NCBI GenBank assembly: GCA_023473845.1
Contig: JAMCYA010000032.1
Coordinates: 1 to 9,051, forward strand
Direction of reading: 5' to 3'
From: Patescibacteria group bacterium
GTDB lineage: Bacteria; Patescibacteriota; Doudnabacteria; UBA920
Length of the DNA: 9,051 nucleotides
Position numbers and translations under genes: made by a program. Of this stretch, positions 1-5,272 are shown in pieces (positions within the stretch are counted from its first letter, which is position 1; every line of letters starts with the position of its first letter). The notes under the pieces were generated by a model. The model was not told the DNA's origin. It saw only the letters and a list, made by a program, of their open reading frames with translations, and searched no databases.

Positions 1-141
1 CCGAAAATTTTTCTTGCGCGGGTTATAGTTACCCAAAACTTCTTGGAATTTTTTTTGAGCAGCCGCGGTTTTTTCCGCCAAAATAATACGGAAGTCGGCC
101 TGGTTTCTTTTGCCTGTCCGCTGGAGTCTAATTATCAGCAT
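1..141 (-). CDS. rpsP: Ribosomal protein S16, N-terminal part (runs off left edge)
   Basis: This encodes a small-subunit ribosomal protein that binds 16S rRNA early in 30S assembly. The 47 visible codons begin MLIIRLQRTGKRNQ, followed by ADFRIILAEK and, near the edge, LGNYNPRKKNFR. These match the S16 signature: an opening strand with RLxRxGxKxxPxFRI-like spacing, then the conserved G-x-Y-x-P turn. The family is usually 75-90 residues, so roughly half is present. The ATG at 139-141 is chosen because S16 proteins start exactly at this ML/VxIRL strand. No Shine-Dalgarno is visible before it. A strong promoter lies about 107 nt upstream, so the gene probably begins its own transcription unit, separate from the DedA gene to its right. 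It was found by direct translation of the minus strand. Confidence 0.93.
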   Translation of the reverse strand, partial: MLIIRLQRTGKRNQADFRIILAEKTAAAQKKFQEVLGNYNPRKKNFR

Positions 142-254
142 AGTGTAAGTATGAAAGTTTAAATATCAGCCATCTTTCAGCCTGGCCGTAAATTCCTAAG
201 CAGCAACTCGGAATTGTTGGGGTGCGGCTTGCGATGGAAAAAGAGCGTGAACAC
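142..254 (-). promoter_or_regulatory. Structured 5' leader of rpsP (about 107 nt)
   Basis: The predicted transcript starts near 248 and runs to the rpsP ATG at 141, which is long for this compact genome. It can fold in two ways. In one, AATTCC at 210-215 (read on the minus strand) pairs with GGAATT at 191-196, closed by a GCCG/CGGC pair at 225-228 and 185-188. In the other, CAAC and GTTG inside the same stretch pair and would exclude the first stem. A second small stem, GCCA/TGGC, follows. There is no Shine-Dalgarno and no U-rich terminator tract. The leader could be an autoregulatory ribosomal-protein leader, but I do not recognise a known leader family. Confidence 0.4.
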
Positions 255-283
255 ATTCTACCATTTCGCAGGGGGTTGGTCAA
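255..283 (-). promoter_or_regulatory. Sigma-70 type promoter for rpsP
   Basis: On the minus strand the -35 box TTGACC (278-283) is followed by exactly 17 bases and then the -10 box TAGAAT (255-260). The -10 box is preceded by TGG, an extended -10 motif. The predicted start is near 248. The promoter sits 20 bases after the DedA stop codon, so rpsP is uncoupled from the upstream run. An inverted repeat (GGGTTG at 273-278, CAACCC at 281-286) overlaps the -35 box. Confidence 0.72.
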
Positions 284-286
284 CCC
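273..286. repeat. Inverted repeat overlapping the rpsP -35 box
   Basis: GGGTTG and CAACCC are separated by two bases, giving a compact dyad that covers the -35 element. It could be an operator half-site pair or the base of a weak hairpin after the DedA gene. No U-tract follows on the minus strand, so a terminator role is weak. Confidence 0.4.
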
Positions 287-303
287 TCGCGGCACAAAAC
301 TCG

Positions 304-924
304 TCAGGCCCGGCGGCTGTTTTTTATATGCCGATAAACCCAGTAGATTCCGAATAAGAGGATCAAACCTATGATGGCAGTATCAAATCCGTGCAGCTGG
401 TTGCGCAGCGCGCCCCAGTTCTCCCCCAACTTCATGCCGAAAAAAGCCAGAATATATGTCCAGATTACGCTGCCAATAAAAGAGTAAAGGAGGAACGGCA
501 CCAGTTTCACTCTGGCGATGCCCGCTGGCAGGGAAATAAAAGTCCTGACCACTGGCAACATACGGCCAATAAACGTGGAAAGATGGCCGTACTTTTCAAA
601 AAATTTGTCCGCAATGTCCAGATCGTGGCGAGAAATTAAAATATATTTGCCGTATTTTTCCACAAAAGGCCGCCCGCCCCACCTGCCAATTTCGTACGTA
701 AGCCAACTGCCAAGCATGCTGCCCACGCCGCCGGCCACTGCCACGCCCCACAGGCTGAAACGTCCGGTGGAAGCCAAAAACCCCGCAAAGGGCGCAATAA
801 TTTCAGAAGGCAGAGGTATGCACGCGCTTTCAATGCCCATAAGCGCGGCAACTCCGAGATAGCCAAAAGCGGAAATGGTATGGATGATAAACCCGGTAAC
901 CAGGGAAATAATTTGTTCAATCAT
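304..924 (-). CDS. DedA/VTT-family inner-membrane protein
   Basis: This is a 206-residue integral membrane protein of the DedA (SNARE-associated, VTT) family. Characterised members support membrane homeostasis, proton-dependent transport or undecaprenyl-phosphate and lipid translocation. The acidic motif ESACIPLPSE places E32 and E41 at the first re-entrant segment. The signature FIGRMLPVVRTFISLPAG has R121 and R127, corresponding to the paired essential arginines of E. coli YqjA, and the downstream SLPAGIARVK is also typical. Hydrophobic spans lie at about 8-30, 40-75, 115-135, 142-162 and 182-198. The length is normal for the family. The ATG lies only five bases after the smc stop, so translation is probably coupled to smc in one mRNA; there is no Shine-Dalgarno. 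It ends with TGA. The family is certain, but the substrate cannot be told from sequence. Confidence 0.93.
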   Translation of the reverse strand: MIEQIISLVTGFIIHTISAFGYLGVAALMGIESACIPLPSEIIAPFAGFLASTGRFSLWGVAVAGGVGSMLGSWLTYEIGRWGGRPFVEKYGKYILISRHDLDIADKFFEKYGHLSTFIGRMLPVVRTFISLPAGIARVKLVPFLLYSFIGSVIWTYILAFFGMKLGENWGALRNQLHGFDTAIIGLILLFGIYWVYRHIKNSRRA

Positions 925-929
925 AAAAT

Positions 930-1361
930 TTATTTGGCGAAAGCTTTAGCTTGTTCCAATTTTACAGACAAAAGTTTGCTGACCCCGTCGTCGCCCATGG
1001 TTACGCCATATAAAATATTGGCCTGGGCCATGGTTTCGCGGTTGTGGGTAATGGTTAAGAATTGAGTCTGGTCGGAAAGCGTGCCCAAAATCTGGCCGAA
1101 ACGGATGGTGTTGGCATCGTCCAGCGCCGCATCCACTTCGTCCAAAACGACAAAGGGCGAGGGAAAACAGGTCAGCAGGCTGCAGAGCAGGGCAATGGAA
1201 GTCAGACTTCTTTCTCCGCCGGACAGGGACTGAATGGAAGAAAGTTTTTTTCCCGGAGGCGTGGCTTTGATTTCTATCCCCACCACGTTGGACACGCCCT
1301 TTTCGTATTTGGCTACGATTTTTTCTTCCGGCCTAAGGCCATCAGGGCTGTCCGCTTTTGG
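930..1361 (-). CDS. smc: SMC, C-terminal head lobe (same frame, after an internal TAG)
   Basis: This is the continuation of the smc reading frame beyond the in-frame TAG at 1362-1364, and it completes the SMC ATPase head. It carries the ABC signature LSGGERSL (residues 780-787 counting through the TAG) and Walker B FVVLDEVDAALDD, with the catalytic glutamate at 809. The switch histidine is in the LTITHNRETM segment. These are diagnostic of the C-lobe of SMC and match its family order. The first 22 codons after the TAG (PKADSPDGLRPEEKIV...) are in frame and open. The only plausible internal start is a GTG at 1293-1295, already inside the conserved fold and with no well-spaced ribosome site, so independent expression is doubtful. 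Without this part the SMC cannot bind and hydrolyse ATP normally. It ends TAA, five bases before the DedA start. Confidence 0.88.
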   Translation of the reverse strand, partial: PKADSPDGLRPEEKIVAKYEKGVSNVVGIEIKATPPGKKLSSIQSLSGGERSLTSIALLCSLLTCFPSPFVVLDEVDAALDDANTIRFGQILGTLSDQTQFLTITHNRETMAQANILYGVTMGDDGVSKLLSVKLEQAKAFAK

Positions 1362-1364
1362 CTA
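1362..1364 (-). other. In-frame TAG inside smc
   Basis: A single amber codon follows ...EEEGA and precedes PKADSPDG, with the frame unchanged on both sides. It falls in the variable, low-complexity linker between two conserved head strands. One base change from CAG, GAG or AAG would create it. All other complete genes here end in TAA or TGA, although the partial gene at the right edge appears to end in TAG. Confidence 0.9.
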
Positions 1365-3563
1365 TGCTCCCTCTTCTTCAGCCGCAGCCTGAGCCGCCTC
1401 CGCCTGCTGTTCCTCGCTCCGCACCAGGCTCAAATATGCCCGGCCGCCATTAAACAAAATCCGGAAATACTGTTCAAATTTTTCATTGATGCGGGCAAAG
1501 GCCTCGTTAAACTTTACTTTAATATGTTCGTCCAGCTCGTCAATAATGTTGCGCAAATCCTGCATGGATTTTTTCAAGTCTTCCACTTGGGCGGACAGGC
1601 TCGTAAACCGCGCTTCGGTCTCCTGGTATTCTTTCAACGTCAGCTCGTCCATGCCGCCAATCATGTCCAGCTGGTTTTTCAGACGGGTAATGCGGTTTTC
1701 CAAATCCGGGCTGGCGCCTTCGACTTTTTTCTCGGCAATGTTGGCCAAAATTTCCGGGCCCAAAATCCGGGTAACCTCCTCGGCCACCACTTCCATCTGG
1801 GTATCGTATTTGGCCTTGTCCACGGACAAAGCGGAAATTCGGTCCTTGATTTTAGAAAGTTCGTCCTGCTGATCCCGCAAAGACAGCTCGGCCTGGTGCA
1901 GGGCTTTTTGCAAGTGGCCCTGCTCATCCTGCTGCTTTTTAAACAACCCTTCCACTGTGGTAATTTCCTGAGCCAGGCCATCCACCTGTTTTTTCAACCG
2001 GCTCTCTTCCTCCAACATGCCTTTCAAAAAATCATCCATGGAGTGGCTGACGGCTTTTTTCAGCTCCAGATCCAAATGCAGTTTTTGCTGCTCCAAGCCT
2101 TCTTCGTCCTTGTGTAAAAAATTGAGGTAAATCTCGGTCTTGGACAGGCCGGTCTGCAAATTCTGCAAAGCCTGGTCCAAATCCTCTTTTTCGTTTTGCA
2201 AGACGGCAATCTGCTGCTGAACCTGGTTAATATGCTGCGGATCTAGCACGGACTGGCGGACCACGGCCTTAAATTTGTAAAATTGCTGCTTAAGGTTCAA
2301 GGCCACAACCTGCACCTCCTGCCAGGGCCGGTTGGCTTCTAGACTGCTGTAAAATTTCTCCACCAGTTCATCAAGAACAACAAAATCTTTTTCAAAACCT
2401 TCCCAGTTCATCTGCCCCACACCCCCCTGCGCCTGAGCATACAGGCCGGCCAGCTTGGTTTTTATCTGCTCCAACAACTGGCGCTGGACCGCCACCTGCG
2501 CCTTAAAACCCGCCTGCTCATTTGTAGTTTTCTGGATCTGCTCTTTTACTTCTTCAAGTTTTTTAGCCAGGGTATGAATTTCCACCTGCAAAGTCCGGGG
2601 GTCGCCGGCGACCGCGGTTTTTTGGCTCTGCATTTTACCGCGGACCAAGCTGAGCTCTTCCAAAACTTTATTTTTTTGCTTTTGCAGCAATTCCAAATGC
2701 TGCTGGATTTCCCGGTATTTGTCGAGCTGCCCGTGATTGCCCTTTTCCAGCTCCTCGTTATGCGCGCGCATAGCGCGCTGCCGGGCGTCCACTTCGCCCC
2801 GCTGGCCGGCAAGCAAATCAATCTGTTCCTGGTAGCCGTCAATCTGGGTTTTTAACAGCCAAAAAGTTTTGCCAAAATACTCGCGCTGCAACAGCCGCAG
2901 CTCCTGCTCCAATTCAGCCCGGGCTTCCATTTTTTTGGCCTGGCGGCGCAACGACTTTAGCCGCGGCTCAATTTCCGCAATCAAGTCCTCGGCCCGCATC
3001 AAATTCTGCGCGGTCTGTTCCAAACGCCGCAAAGATTTGTCGCGCTTCATATAATAGGTTTTTACGCCGCTGGCTTCGTCCACCAGGCTTTTAACTTCGC
3101 CGGAACCGGCCAGTACCATCTGGTCAATCGTGCCCTGGCCGATAACGGTATAGCGGGAAGTGCCGATGTTGCTCTTTAAAACCAAATCCACAATATCCAA
3201 CAGCCGCACCTGCTGGCCGTTAATCAGATACTCGCTGTTGCCGCTGCGGTCCACGCGCCTGCCCAGGCTCACTTCCGGCGCGTCCACGGGAATGCGGCGA
3301 TCCTGGTTGTCAAAAGTCGCCGCTACCTCGGCAAAACCCAGCCGGGTTTTTTTATCCGAACCGGCAAAAATCACATCGTCCGCTTTTTTGCCGCGCATCA
3401 GCTTGGCGGATTGTTCGCCTAAAACCCAGCGCAAACAATCGGCCACATTGCTTTTGCCGCTGCCGTTTGGCCCCACAATGGCAATAATCCCTTTGGAGAA
3501 TTCCAAAGTGGTCTTATGGGCAAAAGATTTGAAGCCGTGAATTTCTAACCGCTTTAAGTACAT
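1362..3563 (-). CDS. smc: SMC chromosome condensation ATPase, N-terminal lobe and arms; ends at an in-frame TAG
   Basis: SMC dimers organise and segregate the chromosome as ATP-driven DNA-loop machines. The first 733 residues precede the TAG. The head N-lobe has Walker A GPNGSGKSN (31-39), R57 in the LMRGKKADDVIFAGS segment, and the Q-loop IGQGTIDQM (Q143). Coiled coil 1 runs from about 168 to 378 and coiled coil 2 from about 443 to 690. Between them is a 64-residue helical stretch, not the usual hinge of about 150 residues. A linker rich in Ala and Glu (714-733) follows the GGRAYLSL strand, and the frame then meets TAG. Reading through gives 877 residues, against about 1150-1200 for typical bacterial SMC. 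The ATG at 3561-3563 gives the classic MYLKRLEIHGFKSF start. It lies 29 bases after rnc, and the rnc-smc order is widespread in bacteria. The identity is certain; the integrity of the gene is not. Confidence 0.93.
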   Translation of the reverse strand: MYLKRLEIHGFKSFAHKTTLEFSKGIIAIVGPNGSGKSNVADCLRWVLGEQSAKLMRGKKADDVIFAGSDKKTRLGFAEVAATFDNQDRRIPVDAPEVSLGRRVDRSGNSEYLINGQQVRLLDIVDLVLKSNIGTSRYTVIGQGTIDQMVLAGSGEVKSLVDEASGVKTYYMKRDKSLRRLEQTAQNLMRAEDLIAEIEPRLKSLRRQAKKMEARAELEQELRLLQREYFGKTFWLLKTQIDGYQEQIDLLAGQRGEVDARQRAMRAHNEELEKGNHGQLDKYREIQQHLELLQKQKNKVLEELSLVRGKMQSQKTAVAGDPRTLQVEIHTLAKKLEEVKEQIQKTTNEQAGFKAQVAVQRQLLEQIKTKLAGLYAQAQGGVGQMNWEGFEKDFVVLDELVEKFYSSLEANRPWQEVQVVALNLKQQFYKFKAVVRQSVLDPQHINQVQQQIAVLQNEKEDLDQALQNLQTGLSKTEIYLNFLHKDEEGLEQQKLHLDLELKKAVSHSMDDFLKGMLEEESRLKKQVDGLAQEITTVEGLFKKQQDEQGHLQKALHQAELSLRDQQDELSKIKDRISALSVDKAKYDTQMEVVAEEVTRILGPEILANIAEKKVEGASPDLENRITRLKNQLDMIGGMDELTLKEYQETEARFTSLSAQVEDLKKSMQDLRNIIDELDEHIKVKFNEAFARINEKFEQYFRILFNGGRAYLSLVRSEEQQAEAAQAAAEEEGA

Positions 3564-3592
3564 TTATTTTTGTTTGTCAGGAATTTTCAAAA

Positions 3593-4286
3593 TCAAAATT
3601 TATTGTTGTTGAGCGCGCTCTCTGCCGCGGCAATTTCCGCCTCCTGCTTCGAAGGCCCCTCGCCCCGGCCAACTTCATCATTGCCGACAAAGGCCGCGAC
3701 CACGAAAGTTTTATTGTGGTCAGGCCCGCTTTCCGAAACCACGCCATACGTCGGGGTAATGCCCGATTTTTCCTGGACAAGTTCCTGCAGGCGGCTTTTG
3801 GGATCCAGGTAAGTTTCGCCTTCAATAATCTTCGGCAGTTCCACCAAAATTTCCCGGCCGATAAAATTGGTGCAGGTCTGGTAGCCCGAATCTATATACA
3901 TGGCACCGATAACCGCTTCAATGCAGTTGGCCAGAATCACCTGGCGGGCGCGCCCGGTATCCTTGGCTTCTCCTTTGGACATGAGCAAAAACTTTTCAAA
4001 GCCGAGGCGGCGGGCGATTTCGGAAAGCATTTTATAGTTTACCAACGCGCTCCTGAAATTAGTCAGCTCGCCTTCGGGATGCGGGTAATTGCGGTAGAGG
4101 TACTCGGTTGCGGCCAATTCCAGCACAGCGTCGCCCAAACAACTCCAGGCGCTCGTTGTGAGGCAAATGAAAAGACCGGTTCTCATTCAAATAGGACCGG
4201 TGGGTGAACGCGGACAAATACAAGTCCGGGTTATTCATGGTGGTTTGGAGGATTTTCTCTATCTCCGCCTTATTGAGCATGGGCAT
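3593..4286 (-). CDS. rnc: Ribonuclease III, interrupted by a one-base frameshift
   Basis: RNase III cleaves double-stranded RNA during rRNA and mRNA processing. Joined across the shift, the protein is 230 residues, which is normal for the family. The N-terminal part (49 codons) ends in HNERLEL, and the other frame resumes at LGDAVLEL, so the join falls inside the signature HNERLE-[FL]-LGDAVLEL. Catalytic positions are E45, E48, D52 and E123. The residue matching E. coli D114 is Asn120 (ILANCIEAVIGAMY), which I recall as a natural variant. The double-stranded RNA-binding domain spans about 159-226 (DPKSRLQELVQEK, then the basic KQEAEIAAAESAL helix). The ATG at 4284-4286 is preferred because GAGG lies ten bases upstream, the clearest Shine-Dalgarno in the window; an in-frame ATG at 4323-4325 lacks this. 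The gene ends TGA, 29 bases before smc. Confidence 0.9.
4136..4142 (-). other. Frameshift site in rnc
   Basis: On the minus strand the sequence reads GAG TTG TTT GGG CGA C where the family needs GAG TTN TTG GGC GAC. Removing one base (the G of TTG, or one T) restores EFLGD or ELLGD. Frame 0 otherwise terminates at 4059-4061 after 75 codons. Confidence 0.85.
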
Positions 4287-4305
4287 GAACTTTCGTCCTC
4301 GCCGA

Positions 4306-4330
4306 AACTCAAAACTACAACTCAAAACTA
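4306..4330. repeat. 12-bp tandem direct repeat upstream of rnc
   Basis: AACTCAAAACTA occurs at 4306-4317 and again at 4319-4330, with one base between copies (period 13). It lies in the untranslated stretch between tRNA-Val and the rnc start and looks like a small replication-slippage duplication. Confidence 0.8.
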
Positions 4331-4350
4331 AAATTCTTTTTTGAATTTTA
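4329..4350. repeat. AT-rich hairpin between tRNA-Val and rnc
   Basis: TAAAATTC (4329-4336) and GAATTTTA (4343-4350) are perfect complements around a six-base homopolymer loop (T on the plus strand, A in the minus-strand RNA). The stem has only one G-C pair and no clean U-tract follows, so it would be a weak terminator at best. It may mark the 3' trailer of the tRNA or an RNA-processing point before rnc. Confidence 0.45.
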
Positions 4351-4393
4351 AATTGTAACTTTGACTTTTTGGCTTTTAATTTTCAAAGCGTTC

Positions 4394-4469
4394 TGGTGGA
4401 CGGTAGAGGATTCGAACCTCTGACCCTCTCTACGTCAAAGAGATGCTCTACCAACTGAGCTAACCGTCC
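4394..4469 (-). tRNA. tRNA-Val (GAC anticodon)
   Basis: This is a 76-nt cloverleaf on the minus strand. The acceptor stem GGACGGT pairs with ACCGTCC, followed by discriminator A and an encoded CCA. The D arm is GCTC/GAGC, and the anticodon stem TCTCT/AGAGA closes the loop TTGACGT, giving anticodon GAC for valine. The T arm is AGAGG/CCTCT around TTCGAAT. It lies 13 bases after the unknown membrane-protein gene and about 107 bases before rnc, in the same direction, with no convincing promoter of its own. It is probably cut out of a longer transcript that begins at ftsH. Confidence 0.96.
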
Positions 4470-4482
4470 GAATATTTTTCGC

Positions 4483-5256
4483 TTATTTATTGGCAGCTGG
4501 GAGCCACGCCGCGCGGGGCACGGTTTCGCTATCCTTGCCTTTCTGTGTGCGCACAAACTCCATAAACCCAATCACCAGAAAGTTATTCAACCAGACCATA
4601 ATTGCCACCGCGAGAAGCAAAAAGAGCGTTGCCAATAGCCATAGTTTAGCAGAACTTCCGAAATCTGAAAACCCCTCTGAAAACAGCGAGCTTAAACCTA
4701 TTCTGGCCAAAGAAAAAGCCAACCCATTGGCCAGCATGAGCACCAAAGCACTGGCCGCGGGCACCTGCGCGCGCTTCTGCCACAATTCCCCGGACAGCCT
4801 GATGGAATTTTCCAGTTTTTGTCTAAAAATAACCCAAAACAGCTGGACGCCCAAAAAATAAACCAGGCACAGGCTGGTAACCAGTATCCGCACGGCCCAG
4901 TGGAGCCACAAGGTTCTCACTGCCCAAAACAACAGGCCAGCTGCAGCCATTTGGCCGGCCATACCCAGCGCCAGCCAAGAGAATTCCACGGAAAAAAAAC
5001 CCGGCAATCGGCGGCCGTCCTGCGCCCAATGCTCATACTCCGCCTGGATTTCCAGCCACAGCCGGGTGGTAAAAAAAGCCCCAAGCAGCAAACCCAACAC
5101 AATAAACAGCCAGTAAACCGGCGAGTGCCAAATTCTTTTTACGCCCAAACCGGCCAGCCAGAAGCCCGCAAACTGAAACAGAACCAAAAGCCACCAGCCA
5201 AAGTGGGAGCTGGAGTAAATTAAGGCTTTTTTTGTTATCCGGACAAACTGCTCCAT
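4483..5256 (-). CDS. Unknown six-helix membrane protein downstream of ftsH
   Basis: I do not recognise a family for this 257-residue protein. It has about six hydrophobic spans, at roughly 20-39, 46-66, 92-113, 119-144, 166-187 and 204-232. It is rich in Trp, Leu and Phe, with a basic amphipathic N-terminus (MEQFVRITKKALIYSSSH) and a polar C-terminal tail. No catalytic motif, cysteine pair or nucleotide-binding site stands out. The frame is open further upstream, but that extension (Arg-rich) overlaps the ftsH C-terminus and is not convincing. The ATG at 5254-5256 leaves a 16-base gap after ftsH and puts a plausible membrane-protein start at residue 1. It is co-directional with ftsH and probably in its operon, so a role in membrane quality control or assembly is possible but only a guess from position. 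Confidence 0.8.
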   Translation of the reverse strand: MEQFVRITKKALIYSSSHFGWWLLVLFQFAGFWLAGLGVKRIWHSPVYWLFIVLGLLLGAFFTTRLWLEIQAEYEHWAQDGRRLPGFFSVEFSWLALGMAGQMAAAGLLFWAVRTLWLHWAVRILVTSLCLVYFLGVQLFWVIFRQKLENSIRLSGELWQKRAQVPAASALVLMLANGLAFSLARIGLSSLFSEGFSDFGSSAKLWLLATLFLLLAVAIMVWLNNFLVIGFMEFVRTQKGKDSETVPRAAWLPAANK

Positions 5257-5272
5257 AATAAAAGCCCGCTTG

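Noticed and set aside
150..250. SRP RNA or another known small RNA in the rpsP leader
   Set aside because: Short GCAGC-like matches occur, but the conserved SRP apical GGAAGG loop and long helix are absent on both strands.
1362..1364. Genome-wide recoding of UAG as an amino acid
   Set aside because: Only one internal TAG is seen, no suppressor tRNA is in the window, and the edge gene appears to use TAG as its stop. The UGA recoding known in some CPR groups is not relevant because TGA ends two genes here.
1062..2117. Long plus-strand open frame opposite smc
   Set aside because: It is antisense to conserved SMC coiled-coil codons, and its Phe/Leu/Gln/His-rich composition is what reverse-reading of such helices yields.
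2240..2430. Rad50/SbcC-type zinc hook in the middle of SMC
   Set aside because: There is no CxxC motif in residues 370-450, and the head motifs are those of SMC proper.
4136..4142. Programmed -1 frameshift in rnc
   Set aside because: The frames require a +1 shift or the loss of one base. A -1 slip gives a frame without RNase III sequence.
4383..4571. Small frame reading RLAQLVEHLFDVERVRGSNPLPS
   Set aside because: This is the well-known false translation of a tRNA gene, here tRNA-Val.
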